Below, in pieces: positions 7,270 to 16,184 of a stretch of 37,738 nt of DNA. The notes beneath the pieces were generated by a model. It worked only from the letters and a program-made list of their open reading frames with translations, did not search any database and had not been told where the DNA came from. The stretch comes from JBQKLI01 sp012798975. Lineage in GTDB: Bacteria; Bacillota; Clostridia; Tissierellales; Peptoniphilaceae. Both the position numbers and the translations under genes were made by a program. The DNA is taken from the NCBI RefSeq assembly GCF_052116305.1, contig NZ_JBQKLI010000020.1, positions 1-37,738 on the forward strand. The letters are read 5' to 3'. How positions within the stretch are numbered: the stretch's first letter is position 1; each line of letters begins with the position of its first letter.

Positions 7270-7770
7270 TTAAGATCGTGTACTATCCAATTTCGTTTCT
7301 AGTATTTCTTCAAGTTCAAAAGCCCTCTTCTCCGATACATAAATATTGTTCATCTGAAGCTGGTCTGTATGCTGTCCCTTATAAATATAAAATGTAATTT
7401 TTTTGCCTTTGGCTGCAGGTTTGATACGATATGTATAGATCTTTTCCCATGGATAAAACTGGCTTTTATACAGAATTCCCGTTTCATATAGACCCACTTG
7501 ATATTTATTATATTCAATCGTAATCACTACAAAAATAATAGCTACAGATATTAAATAGGGCAATACATCTTTTACGATATCGCCTTCACCTAAAGCATTA
7601 ATTTCAAAAAGTTTTAAGGCAGCCCATATTGTACTTACGAAGGCAAACAGGATTTCTATAAAACGATCTTCCAAAACCTTTGTTTTGTAGATATAGAGGG
7701 GATTCTTAGCTCTCATATCTCTAACGGCTATAAACGCCAGCAAAACAACCAATAATATAATAATATACAT
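7270..7770 (-). CDS. Small membrane protein of unknown function
   Basis: This 166-residue protein has an N-terminal membrane segment (residues 2-17), two further hydrophobic segments (about 38-56 and 70-85), and a soluble C-terminal domain with ETGILYKSQFYPWEKIYTYRI. That last pattern, a Gly-Ile-hydrophobic strand followed by W(E/S)xI, resembles the C-terminal domain of DUF5673-like/PH-like small membrane proteins. A second protein with the same layout is encoded at 11757-12233. It follows dusB by three bases and probably shares its transcript. I do not recognise a function. Confidence 0.75.
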   Translation of the reverse strand: MYIIILLVVLLAFIAVRDMRAKNPLYIYKTKVLEDRFIEILFAFVSTIWAALKLFEINALGEGDIVKDVLPYLISVAIIFVVITIEYNKYQVGLYETGILYKSQFYPWEKIYTYRIKPAAKGKKITFYIYKGQHTDQLQMNNIYVSEKRAFELEEILETKLDSTRS

Positions 7771-7773
7771 GCA

Positions 7774-8718
7774 TTACTCCTGTTCTCTTTCAAATTCTTC
7801 TAATAGTTTGAAAATAGTTTGAAGATTATTTTCAGTGTTGATTTTATTCTTTAAAGGATTTGAATTGGGCACACCTTTTAGATACCATGCTATGTGCTTT
7901 CTCATCTCTGGAATAGCCCTTCTTTCTCCTTTTTGTGCAATTTTTAGGGAATAATGCTTTTTAATTAGTTCAACAATTTTTTGCAGACTAAGACTTTCTC
8001 CCTCTCCAAAAATATTCGGATTCTGAAGTGCTCCCCTTCCTACAAAGACTCCATCGCATAGGGTATGGCGAAACATTTTTTCGATATCTTCTTTGGAAAA
8101 AAGATCTCCATTCCCCATCACTGGAATACTTAATTCTTCTTTCAAGATCTTTATACTGTCCCAGTCCGCTTTTCCGGAATAAAAGGCTTTGCGTGTTCTG
8201 GGGTGAAGAGTTACAAAGGACACTCCTGCCTTTTCGCATATTTTTCCAATCTCGAGAAAATTGATATTTTCTTCATCCCAACCCAGCCTAAATTTGACAC
8301 TGACGGGTTTTGAAGAGCTTTCTACCATCGCATTTATAATACGCTCTGCTGTTTCAGGTTCTTTCATAAGGGCAGAACCGTCCCCGTTTTTTACAACCTT
8401 CGGTGCGGGGCAGCCCATATTCAAATCAATCGAGAAGATGTCTTCTCGATGATTTAAATACTCTTTAATAACCTTTGACAAAATTTCCGGGTCTCTTCCA
8501 AAAATCTGTGCTCCTACTAGTCCCTCTTCCGGATCAATATGAAGGAGCTCTTCTGTTTTTGGATCTTTATAATAAATCCCTTTTGCAGAAACCATTTCAG
8601 TAAAACTAAACTGGCAGCCTCTTTCTCTTATAATCTTGCGAAAGGAGGAATCGGTAATTCCTGCTAGAGGAGCCATTCCTATTAATTTTTCAAATTCTTT
8701 ATTTCCTATTTTAAGCAT
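7774..8718 (-). CDS. dusB: tRNA-dihydrouridine synthase (DusB type)
   Basis: This is an FMN enzyme that reduces specific uridines in tRNA to dihydrouridine. The TIM-barrel domain shows MAPLAGITDSSFR, the catalytic Cys in LNMGCPAPKV, VKFRLGWD, the LHPRTR motif, and FMN-phosphate binding around GNGDLF and FVGRGALQNP. I start it at the ATG at 8718 (MLKIGNKEFEK), giving 314 residues, because family members begin there; an upstream ATG at 8748 is deeper inside coaX. The chosen ATG overlaps the coaX stop as ATGCTTAA, so the two genes are probably translationally coupled. The dusB-greA-lysS neighbourhood is common in Firmicutes. Confidence 0.95.
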   Translation of the reverse strand: MLKIGNKEFEKLIGMAPLAGITDSSFRKIIRERGCQFSFTEMVSAKGIYYKDPKTEELLHIDPEEGLVGAQIFGRDPEILSKVIKEYLNHREDIFSIDLNMGCPAPKVVKNGDGSALMKEPETAERIINAMVESSSKPVSVKFRLGWDEENINFLEIGKICEKAGVSFVTLHPRTRKAFYSGKADWDSIKILKEELSIPVMGNGDLFSKEDIEKMFRHTLCDGVFVGRGALQNPNIFGEGESLSLQKIVELIKKHYSLKIAQKGERRAIPEMRKHIAWYLKGVPNSNPLKNKINTENNLQTIFKLLEEFEREQE

Positions 8719-9514
8719 ATTCTGTTTTCTTTCTTTTATTTCGGTCATAAATCATTTTTAACCCGTCTAATGTCAGCATTTTATCTACTTTTTCGATATA
8801 TCTGCTGTTTTGGCTGATAAGGGCGGAGAATCCCCCGGTTCCTAAGATTTTAACATCCTTCTCCTCTTTGCCTTTTTCCTCAAGCATTCTTTCAATAATA
8901 GAATCCACAAGACCTATATAACCGTATACCAGCCCAGATTGAATACTTTCTACTGTAGATTTTCCAATTACTTTTTTTGGAGTGTCTATTTCAATTTTTG
9001 GAAGTTTTGAAGTCTTCATAAAAAGAGCTTCGGAAGAAATAGCAAGTCCTGGTGCTATCGCTCCTCCCAGATACTCCCCTTCCTCTGTTATATAATCAAA
9101 TGTTATTGCTGTACCGATATCGATTATAATCAAAGGTCCGCCGTATTTCTTAAATCCTGCTGCTGCATTGACTATTCGGTCGGAACCGACTTCTTTTGGA
9201 TTGCCATACCCATTTATGATCCCGGTATCTGTTAAATGATTGATAATATATGGTTTGATTCCTAAATACCTGCTGCAGGCAGCAGGTATAGTATGCATTA
9301 GATTCGGGACTACAGAGGATATTATAATATCTTCTATATCGTGATAGGAAATACCATGAATTTCCATAATTTGGCGAAATTCCATTCCATATTCATCGGA
9401 GGTTTTATTCTCTTTCGTTGCAATGCGCCAATCTTTGATTAATTCATCGTCCTTATATATACCGCATACGATATTTGTATTTCCAATGTCGATTACTAAT
9501 AAAATAGGTCTCAC
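8711..9514 (-). CDS. coaX: Type III pantothenate kinase
   Basis: It phosphorylates pantothenate, the first step of coenzyme A synthesis. The ASKHA fold is shown by the P-loop VIDIGNTN, by GSDRIVNAAAGF (pantothenate and dimer site), by IDIGTAITFD, and by ILGTGGFS near the end. The start is unclear. The GTG at 9514 used here has its Shine-Dalgarno-like GAAAGG directly adjacent, which is too close. An ATT at 9505 sits nine bases from GAAAGG and gives MLLVIDIGNTN, the normal CoaX opening. An in-frame ATG further up overlaps glnA and has no good site. It follows glnA by ten bases and overlaps dusB. Confidence 0.93.
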   Translation of the reverse strand: MRPILLVIDIGNTNIVCGIYKDDELIKDWRIATKENKTSDEYGMEFRQIMEIHGISYHDIEDIIISSVVPNLMHTIPAACSRYLGIKPYIINHLTDTGIINGYGNPKEVGSDRIVNAAAGFKKYGGPLIIIDIGTAITFDYITEEGEYLGGAIAPGLAISSEALFMKTSKLPKIEIDTPKKVIGKSTVESIQSGLVYGYIGLVDSIIERMLEEKGKEEKDVKILGTGGFSALISQNSRYIEKVDKMLTLDGLKMIYDRNKRKKTEYA

Positions 9515-9524
9515 CCTTTCTGAA

Positions 9525-11600
9525 TTACTCGATCGATAGGAAGATTTCCTCATAGGAAGGCAGATCATAGTTTCTGCTGCTGCATAATCTTTCGATCTCA
9601 TCTGCACTCTTGCGTATTTTATCTAAGAAAGGAAGCATATTTTCTTGGATAAAGACTGCTCTTTCCAATTTATCTTCAATTTCTTTTTGTTTCTCAAAAT
9701 ATTCATTGATACTATTGATTCCATCCATCAGCTGCTTTATTAAGTCATTTAAATGCTGAATGCGGTTTTCTATAGCTGGATTTTCCACATAATCCAGTAC
9801 TTTTGCCATATCGATCAGCTCATCTCTCGCCGCAGGAATAATATCTTTATTCATCAGCCATTCAATGGTCCGCAGCTCTAGTAAATGAGTATCGATTATA
9901 TTATCAATTCCAATAGTAAAGAGGGCTTCCATTTCTCTTCTCTTAAGAATATTATTTTCTTCAAAAATTTCAAACTTCGCATCCTTCATACAAGCGATAA
10001 TAGAATCTAAGAATGTTTTATAATTTGGAAGCCCTCGTCTTTCTGCCTCTTCTTCCCATTCTTTTGAATAATTATCTCCGCCGTACAAGATCCGCTGATG
10101 TTTTTTTATAGTCTCCCGAACTAATGAAAAAGCTTTTTCTCTGCGGTTTTCTACCTTTTCCTCTTCTAGTGCATCGGCATATCTTTGGAGAACACTTCCT
10201 ACTGCCGTATTTAAAACGATATTAATATCCGCTGCAGACTGAGAAGAGCCTAGCATCCTAAACTCGAATTTATTTCCTGTATAGGCAAAAGGAGATGTTC
10301 TGTTTCGATCTGTTAGATCGTGGGGAACTTCTTTTAGATTATGGATCTTAAAATCATTGCTTTCAATGGTTGGATCAATATTTTCATCAACGAAGCTTAA
10401 AAGAAGTCTTTCCAGGTCTAGTCCCATAAATATAGACAAGATTGATGGCGGTGCTTCGTCTCCCCCTAAGCGGTAATCATTTCTCGGCGATGCGGAAGCA
10501 AATCGCAGAAGACCTGCATAATCGTCAACAGCCTCCATCACTGCTGTTACGAAAAGAAGAAATAATATATTGTTCTCTGGATTGTCTCCTGGATCAAACA
10601 AGTTTTGTCCGTAATTTGTAGTGACACTCCAGTTGTTATGCTTGCCGGAACCGTTCATTCCTTTAAAAGGCTTTTCATGAAGAAGACAGACTAAACCATG
10701 TTTTAATGCTGTTTTCTTTAATACTTCCATGCAAATCTGATTATCATCGATGGCAACATTGGTATTTTCATAAAGTATAGCTAATTCAAATTGGCAAGGA
10801 GCTACTTCATTATGCTCTGTTTTTGCAAATATTCCAAGTTTCCATAGCTCTTCGTCCACATCGCTGTAAAAATTCGAAACACGCTCTGGGATCAATCCAA
10901 AATAGTGCTGGCTTTCTTCTTGAGTTTTAGGAGGTTTTGCTCCGATTAATGTTCTACCTGTATTTCGGAGATCCTGGCGTTTTTCATATACTTCTTTATC
11001 GATCAAGAAAAACTCCTGCTCAAGTCCAACCTTAGTGCGAAGACGATAGATATGCTCTTCGCTAAAAAAGTTTACAACACGTGTTCCCTGCTCCGAAATA
11101 AAATCCATACTTTTTAGAAGAGGGTATTTTTTGTCCAATGTCTCTCCGCGAAAAGATACGAAGATAGACGGAATATACATTACTTTGTCGATGATAAAGG
11201 AGTTTGCAGTATAATCCCAATACGTATATCCTCTCGCTTCGAAGGTAGATCTCATTCCTCCGCTGGGAAAAGATGAAGCGTCCGGCTCTCCCTTTATTAA
11301 TTCGCTGCCTGAGAAGCGTATAATCGATTCCTGATCTTTTCCTCTGTCTAAAAATGCATCCTGCTTCTTAGCAGTCATTCCATTTAGAGGCTGAAACCAA
11401 TGGGCATAATGTGTAGCGCCATTTTCAATAGCCCACTCTTTCATAGCGTGGGCTATCGAATCCGCTGTTTGTATATCTAACGCTTCTTCTTTTCTTACTG
11501 CATTTTTCCATTTTATATATGTTGGATAAGGCAGGCTTTTTTTCATTCGTTTTTTATCAAAAGTTGAAATACCGAAATCATGTATTCGAGATTCTTTCAT
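9525..11600 (-). CDS. glnN: Glutamine synthetase type III
   Basis: It makes glutamine from glutamate, ammonia and ATP. The 691-residue length and the text fit GSIII rather than the 440-residue GSI: THYAHWFQPLNGMTAKKQDAF, GGMRSTFEARGYTYWD, QEFFLID, the nucleotide/metal stretch EVAPCQFELA, and NGSGKHNNWSV with the catalytic-site loop. The C-terminal part is helical (FEKQKEIEDKLERAVF). I start at the ATG at 11600 (MKESRIHDFG) because AGGAGGT lies seven bases upstream; an earlier in-frame ATG at 11666 has none and would fall inside the leader. It has its own strong promoter and a leader with a possible terminator hairpin. It heads glnA-coaX-dusB. Confidence 0.95.
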   Translation of the reverse strand: MKESRIHDFGISTFDKKRMKKSLPYPTYIKWKNAVRKEEALDIQTADSIAHAMKEWAIENGATHYAHWFQPLNGMTAKKQDAFLDRGKDQESIIRFSGSELIKGEPDASSFPSGGMRSTFEARGYTYWDYTANSFIIDKVMYIPSIFVSFRGETLDKKYPLLKSMDFISEQGTRVVNFFSEEHIYRLRTKVGLEQEFFLIDKEVYEKRQDLRNTGRTLIGAKPPKTQEESQHYFGLIPERVSNFYSDVDEELWKLGIFAKTEHNEVAPCQFELAILYENTNVAIDDNQICMEVLKKTALKHGLVCLLHEKPFKGMNGSGKHNNWSVTTNYGQNLFDPGDNPENNILFLLFVTAVMEAVDDYAGLLRFASASPRNDYRLGGDEAPPSILSIFMGLDLERLLLSFVDENIDPTIESNDFKIHNLKEVPHDLTDRNRTSPFAYTGNKFEFRMLGSSQSAADINIVLNTAVGSVLQRYADALEEEKVENRREKAFSLVRETIKKHQRILYGGDNYSKEWEEEAERRGLPNYKTFLDSIIACMKDAKFEIFEENNILKRREMEALFTIGIDNIIDTHLLELRTIEWLMNKDIIPAARDELIDMAKVLDYVENPAIENRIQHLNDLIKQLMDGINSINEYFEKQKEIEDKLERAVFIQENMLPFLDKIRKSADEIERLCSSRNYDLPSYEEIFLSIE

Positions 11601-11615
11601 AAGACCTCCTAAATT

Positions 11616-11653
11616 AAAAAAGAAAAGATTGGTCAACCAAAAGGAAGCCAATC
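11616..11653 (-). terminator. Terminator-like hairpin in the glnA leader
   Basis: GATTGG and CCAATC pair across 15 bases and are followed by TTTTCTTTTTT, just 16 bases before the glnA start codon. The CCAA of the 3' arm can instead pair with a nearer TTGG (loop TTGA), so two exclusive hairpins exist. This is a candidate attenuator; the signal is not identified. Confidence 0.45.
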
Positions 11654-11678
11654 GACTTTCATTCACTACTATTTTTTT

Positions 11679-11708
11679 ATTATATATAGAACATTTCTAC
11701 CCTGTCAA
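11679..11708 (-). promoter_or_regulatory. Promoter of glnA-coaX-dusB
   Basis: TTGACA (11703-11708) and TATAAT (11679-11684) with an 18-base spacer. The predicted start gives a leader of about 70 bases. Confidence 0.8.
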
Positions 11709-11712
11709 GCAA

Positions 11713-11747
11713 GAAATGAAGGCTTTCCCTAGGATAACCTTCATTTC
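11713..11747 (-). terminator. Hairpin after the ftsH operon
   Basis: GAAATGAAGG (minus strand) pairs perfectly with CCTTCATTTC around a 15-base loop, ten bases after the stop of the small membrane protein gene. The T run is poor (CATTTCTTGCTTG), and the glnA -35 box follows at once. Terminator function is likely but not certain. Confidence 0.55.
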
Positions 11748-11756
11748 GAATAAAAC

Positions 11757-12233
11757 TTATTTTTTTCTCTTTTTATACTGTCGGATAAGTGCGTTGATCG
11801 ACTCTTGATCCTCTGGACGGACAGGAATCATTCGAGCGGCTTTCTTGCCCTTATCGATAACCTGAAGATGAAGAAATTTTCCATCCTCGCCAAATCCCCA
11901 CTGCTTAATGTCTGACCATAATGTCAGCTTCCCGTTATAGTAGATACCGTTTGAGCCTACAAGAATTTTCTCATAGGTAAGATAGATAAATGCTATTCCA
12001 AGGGCTACATATACGATAGCCATCAGGTTAAAATCTACAATCAAGTAGAATACACCTAAGGCAAAAAGCGCACCGGATGATATCGCCATCATAATCCGAA
12101 TTCTCTGCGAAAAACCTTGAACCGGTTCTTGGAGTTTCTTGCGGTTTTTATAACCGTCATACATTTGTTTTCCGACAAACAGCAAGACTAGAATAAATAA
12201 AATTTCAAATATACCTTGTCCTTGACCACCCAT
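11757..12233 (-). CDS. Small membrane protein of unknown function, downstream of ftsH
   Basis: This 158-residue protein has an N-terminal hydrophobic segment (about residues 9-22), a basic stretch with YKNRKK, two more hydrophobic segments (about 48-62 and 68-84), and a C-terminal domain with GSNGIYYNGKLTLWSDIKQWGF. The architecture and the G-I-xY-x7-W-x2-I pattern match the protein at 7270-7770, so the two look like distant paralogs. The ATG directly follows the ftsH stop (TAAATG), indicating coupled translation. A link to membrane protein turnover is suggested only by this position. No function is assigned. Confidence 0.75.
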   Translation of the reverse strand: MGGQGQGIFEILFILVLLFVGKQMYDGYKNRKKLQEPVQGFSQRIRIMMAISSGALFALGVFYLIVDFNLMAIVYVALGIAFIYLTYEKILVGSNGIYYNGKLTLWSDIKQWGFGEDGKFLHLQVIDKGKKAARMIPVRPEDQESINALIRQYKKRKK

Positions 12234-14165
12234 TTATTCTTCGCCTCTTTCTTTCTCTTGCTCCATGTCTATTGTTTCTTCAATGATCTCGTCTATTTTC
12301 TTTACTTCTTCCAGCTCCTCAGGAGGTTCTGCTGTCAGTTCCTCTCCGTGGGCATAAGCTGTGTAAAGCGTTTCAAATTCCTTAGAATCGATCGTTTCTT
12401 TTTCAAGAAGTAATTTTGCAAGTTTATGAAGAAGTCCTACATTGTCTTCTAAAAGCTTCAAAGCTGTCTGATAAGCTTGTTCAATCAGATGGCGGATTTC
12501 GCTGTCGATATCCGATGCTACTTCTTCAGAATAATTCTTCATATGACCGAAATCTTTTCCTACAAAAACTTCCTCATCATCAGATCCATACATAATCGGT
12601 CCAAGCTTTTGGCTCATACCGTATTTTGTAACCATAGCTCTTGCAATCTTCGTTGCTCTTTCGATATCGTTGCTTGCTCCTGTGGAGATATCATCTAAAA
12701 CCACCGCCTCGGCAGCACGGCCTCCCAATAAAGAAACAAGCTGATGCTTCATTCCATTTCTTGTCATATATCTTCGATCTTCTTGAGGAATATAAGCCGT
12801 AAATCCTCCAGCTCGGCCCCGCGGAACGATTGTAATCATATGAACAGGATCCTGATCCGGCAAAAGTCTGGATACGATAGCATGTCCAGATTCGTGATAG
12901 GCTGTTAATACTCTTTCTTTTTCAATAACAACAGCCGACTTCTTCTCTGGTCCTGCAACGACTTTTATCGCCGCTTCGTCGAAGATCCATTTAGGGATCG
13001 TTTTTAAATTATTTCTCGCAGCTAAAAGAGCTGCCTCATTGCAAAGATTTTCTAAGTCAGCAGGTGTAAATCCTGTCGTTGTTTTTGCGATGTCTTTAAG
13101 TTCTACATCTTCGTCTAGTTTCTTGTTTTTCGTATGAACTTCTAAAATGGCTTCTCTTTCTCTTACATCTGGAAGACCGATAAATATCTGACGGTCAAAT
13201 CGTCCAGGTCTAAGAATTGCAGGATCCAGTATATCTGGCCTGTTTGTAGCCGCCATAACGATTATACCTTCATTCTTTCCGAAACCGTCCATTTCTACTA
13301 GAAGCTGGTTTAAGGTTTGTTCTCTTTCGTCGTGGCCTCCGCCAAGACCTGCCCCTCTTTTTCGGCCTACAGCGTCGATCTCATCGATAAAGATGATACA
13401 TGGCGAATTCTTCTTTGCTTGTTCGAATAAATCACGAACTCTAGAAGCTCCAACCCCTACAAACATCTCTACAAAGTCTGATCCGGAGATACTGAAAAAC
13501 GGAACTTTTGCCTCTCCTGCAACGGCTCTTGATAGATAAGTCTTTCCTGTTCCAGGAGGACCTACCATCAGCACCCCTTTCGGAATTCTAGCTCCAATTT
13601 CGATATATTTTTTAGGATTTTTAAGAAAATCAACTATTTCTTCTAATTCTTCTTTTTCCTCTTTCAATCCGGCAACGTCTGCAAAAGAAACGGCAACGCC
13701 GTTTTCTTTGTTTAATTTCGCCTTGCTCTTACCGAAATTCATGACTTTTCCATTACTGCCCTGTGTCTTGCTCATAAACACATACCATAAAACGCCCAGT
13801 CCTGCGAATATGATTAAAGTCCGCAGTAATTCAATATACCATGGAGTTTGAGGTATGGCTTCCTCGGTATATTTCAGCTGTCCCGTTTCAATGGGTTCTT
13901 TTAAATAATTTGCATAAAAATATTCCTTTAATTCACTAGGCAAATAGGTAGTGAATTCCGTATTTTCAGCGTCCTTTAATGTACCTTTCCATTTATCGCC
14001 CTGAACAGTAAGGTTTTTAACTTCCGAATTGCTGATATTTTGTACTAACTCATCTACAGTAACTTCTTTGACCTCAGTTACATTCTGGTTGAACACAGTC
14101 AAAAGATAAGCAATTATCACTAAAGGAACGAGATAAATCAACAAACTTTTTAATACTTTTTTCAA
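12234..14165 (-). CDS. ftsH: ATP-dependent zinc metalloprotease FtsH
   Basis: This is the membrane-anchored AAA+ protease that degrades unfolded and regulatory proteins. Two membrane segments (about residues 5-24 and 110-128) flank an extracytoplasmic domain. The AAA core has Walker A GPPGTGKT, Walker B IIFIDEID, pore motif FVGVGASRVRD and the second region of homology with NRPDILDPAILRPGR. The zinc protease motif is HESGH (usual form HEAGH; both catalytic His and Glu are present), and GASNDIERAT lies downstream. The start is a TTG at 14165 behind GGAGGTAAG. The acidic tail is typical. It is 643 residues, the normal length. It follows hpt, as in Bacillus. Confidence 0.97.
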   Translation of the reverse strand: MKKVLKSLLIYLVPLVIIAYLLTVFNQNVTEVKEVTVDELVQNISNSEVKNLTVQGDKWKGTLKDAENTEFTTYLPSELKEYFYANYLKEPIETGQLKYTEEAIPQTPWYIELLRTLIIFAGLGVLWYVFMSKTQGSNGKVMNFGKSKAKLNKENGVAVSFADVAGLKEEKEELEEIVDFLKNPKKYIEIGARIPKGVLMVGPPGTGKTYLSRAVAGEAKVPFFSISGSDFVEMFVGVGASRVRDLFEQAKKNSPCIIFIDEIDAVGRKRGAGLGGGHDEREQTLNQLLVEMDGFGKNEGIIVMAATNRPDILDPAILRPGRFDRQIFIGLPDVREREAILEVHTKNKKLDEDVELKDIAKTTTGFTPADLENLCNEAALLAARNNLKTIPKWIFDEAAIKVVAGPEKKSAVVIEKERVLTAYHESGHAIVSRLLPDQDPVHMITIVPRGRAGGFTAYIPQEDRRYMTRNGMKHQLVSLLGGRAAEAVVLDDISTGASNDIERATKIARAMVTKYGMSQKLGPIMYGSDDEEVFVGKDFGHMKNYSEEVASDIDSEIRHLIEQAYQTALKLLEDNVGLLHKLAKLLLEKETIDSKEFETLYTAYAHGEELTAEPPEELEEVKKIDEIIEETIDMEQEKERGEE

Positions 14166-14228
14166 TAAATCTTACCTCCTTCCAAATTTTACATCATTCT
14201 ACTATATTATCAAATGCTCCTGTTATTT

Positions 14229-14795
14229 TCAATTATTCTCATAGACTTCTTCTTTAAGGCTTGCTATATAAGGAAGATTTCTATAATCTTGAGCATAATC
14301 TAGACCATATCCTATAATAAACTCGTCCTTGATATGAAAACCTAGATAGGACACATCTACATTTACTAAACGTCTTTCCGGCTTGTCCAAAAGAGCAGCT
14401 ATCTTGACTGAATTTGCTCCTCTGTTTTCTAAATTTTTGATTAAATAGTTCAGAGTTAAACCCGTATCGACGATATCTTCTACTACCAGCACATCTTTTC
14501 CTTCGATATCTTCCTCCAAATCTTTTAAAATCCGCACAACTCCGCTGGACTTAGAAGAATCGCCATAACTGGATAAAGCCATAAAGTCGATGGTTACAGG
14601 CAGCTCTATTTCTTTTAAAAGATCCGTCATAAAGAAAATAGCGCCTCTGAGAATTCCTATTACAATTAAATCTTTGCCTTTGTAATCTCGGGTAATCTCC
14701 GCCCCCATCTCTTCTATTCTTTCTTTTATTTGTTCTTGATCGTAAATGAGTTCCTTCATTATTTTTTTAATAGCTGGATTGATTCTTTGAGTCAT
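14229..14795 (-). CDS. hpt: Hypoxanthine phosphoribosyltransferase
   Basis: This purine-salvage enzyme joins hypoxanthine (and often guanine) to PRPP, giving IMP/GMP. The type I PRTase fold shows the PRPP-binding motif VLVVEDIVDTGLTL (about residues 95-108), the flexible loop region SSYGDSSKSSG, and the nucleobase-binding region near the C-terminus, FIIGYGLDYAQDYRNLP. I start it at the ATG at 14795, which has GGAGGA six bases upstream and overlaps the tilS stop as ATGA; this gives 188 residues, the normal size. Earlier in-frame ATGs lie in tilS and translate to basic, non-homologous sequence. The tilS-hpt-ftsH order is highly conserved in Firmicutes. Confidence 0.96.
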   Translation of the reverse strand: MTQRINPAIKKIMKELIYDQEQIKERIEEMGAEITRDYKGKDLIVIGILRGAIFFMTDLLKEIELPVTIDFMALSSYGDSSKSSGVVRILKDLEEDIEGKDVLVVEDIVDTGLTLNYLIKNLENRGANSVKIAALLDKPERRLVNVDVSYLGFHIKDEFIIGYGLDYAQDYRNLPYIASLKEEVYENN

Positions 14796-16144
14796 ATCTT
14801 CCTCCATGTAATTTCGACGACTTCCTCGTCTTCTATTTGAACAAGATGCCAATTGCTTCTTCTTATTCCCGGTATCCAAATTATTTTTTCTTCGCTGATC
14901 AATAAAGGAATTCGATCTCTTTTAAACTGGGGAATTTTTTCATCAATAAAAAAATCTTTTAGTTTCTTCTCCCCCGGTGCATTAAAAGGAAAAAAGCGAT
15001 CTCCATTTTTTCGATTTCTCAAATATAGGGGACACTTTAATAGATCTGTCGAAAAATATACAGCATTTCTTTTTTTCTGATCCGATACTTTTATTTTATC
15101 AGCTCTAATAATATACCCATTAATATAACAATCTTTTCCTAAAATAAGATTTATTTCTATTGGATCTTGCTTTTTTTCTTTATACACCCATAGACGATTC
15201 TGATCCTTCAGCCAGGTATATCCTGCAAGATACTCTTTTTTTCCTTTTTCTTTGCTGCAAAGACCTGTTATTCTATCTAGATGTTCTTGACCTATATTTT
15301 TACGATTCCCCTTGAGCTCTTCGATTAGTTTTATAATTATTCTATACTGAAGACTCGGATGCAGCTCTTTCCATAAATCTAAGTCTAAATAACAAAAGGA
15401 ATCTTCGTCTTTTTTTACAACTTTATCAAAATAAAAGGCACTTTCTTGTTCTAGAAAATCATCATCCCGATGCAAGGAAGAAGACATCCGAAGGATCGAC
15501 GCTTTAAAATTCGGGTTATATTCCTCTAGAGAGGGGATTAATAGATTACGGATTCGGTTTCGATTATAGTCGTTCTCTTCATTTGTTGAATCGATGCAGT
15601 AGGAAATATCACATTCTTGTAAATACTTTATAATGTCTTCTTTGTAAATCTCAAGAAGAGGCCGAACAATCCCCGCCTTCTCAAATTCCATTCCTGCAAG
15701 ACCAGTTATAGCCGCCCCTCGAATAAGATTTTGAAGAATCGTTTCTACTTGATCATCAGCATGATGAGCAACTGCTATTTTGCTGTTCGCCCATTTGTTG
15801 GCGATACGATGGAATCGGTCATAACGGATTTTTCTTCCAGCTTCTTCTAAAGAAAGTTTGTCTTTTCTGCTATAGGACTGAATGTCAATCCGGAAAGCAT
15901 AAAAGGGCAGATTATATTGAAGACAGAACTGTCTGCAGAATTCTTCATCATGAAGAGCTTCTATTCCTCGAAGAAGATGATTGACATGGCAGCAGTGTAT
16001 AAAAAAGGGAACCCTCTTTCTATATTCTAAAAGAACCTCCACTAAGAAAAGGGAATCAGCTCCTCCTGAGAAACCAACTATAATATGCTGATTTCTTTCT
16101 ATGAGTTTATATTTCTCTATGGTCTTAATAATATGTTCTATCAT
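14792..16144 (-). CDS. tilS: tRNA(Ile)-lysidine synthase
   Basis: It attaches lysine to C34 of the AUA-reading tRNA-Ile, changing both codon and amino-acid identity, and is essential. The N-type ATP-pyrophosphatase domain has the PP-loop VGFSGGADSLF (about residues 23-33) and AHHADDQVETILQNLIRG. The C-terminal part includes YLRNRKNGDRFFPF and KKLKDFFID, the TilS C-terminal substrate-binding domain. It is 450 residues, the full two-domain length. AGGAG lies seven bases ahead of the ATG. An intrinsic terminator sits directly before that site, leaving no room for a separate promoter. Confidence 0.96.
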   Translation of the reverse strand: MIEHIIKTIEKYKLIERNQHIIVGFSGGADSLFLVEVLLEYRKRVPFFIHCCHVNHLLRGIEALHDEEFCRQFCLQYNLPFYAFRIDIQSYSRKDKLSLEEAGRKIRYDRFHRIANKWANSKIAVAHHADDQVETILQNLIRGAAITGLAGMEFEKAGIVRPLLEIYKEDIIKYLQECDISYCIDSTNEENDYNRNRIRNLLIPSLEEYNPNFKASILRMSSSLHRDDDFLEQESAFYFDKVVKKDEDSFCYLDLDLWKELHPSLQYRIIIKLIEELKGNRKNIGQEHLDRITGLCSKEKGKKEYLAGYTWLKDQNRLWVYKEKKQDPIEINLILGKDCYINGYIIRADKIKVSDQKKRNAVYFSTDLLKCPLYLRNRKNGDRFFPFNAPGEKKLKDFFIDEKIPQFKRDRIPLLISEEKIIWIPGIRRSNWHLVQIEDEEVVEITWRKI

Positions 16145-16154
16145 CTAAACTCCT

Positions 16155-16183
16155 AAATAAAAAAACCGGTATGAACCGGTTTT
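16155..16183 (-). terminator. Terminator between yabR and tilS
   Basis: AAAACCGGT and ACCGGTTTT form a perfect 9-base stem with a 4-base loop (16162-16183), followed on the minus strand by TTTATTT. It lies right after the yabR stop and just before the tilS ribosome binding site. Confidence 0.8.
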
Positions 16184-16184
16184 G

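Noticed and set aside
12234..14165. HESGH in FtsH as a damaged protease site
   Set aside because: The catalytic residues of HExxH are all present. Ala to Ser at an x position does not affect zinc binding.
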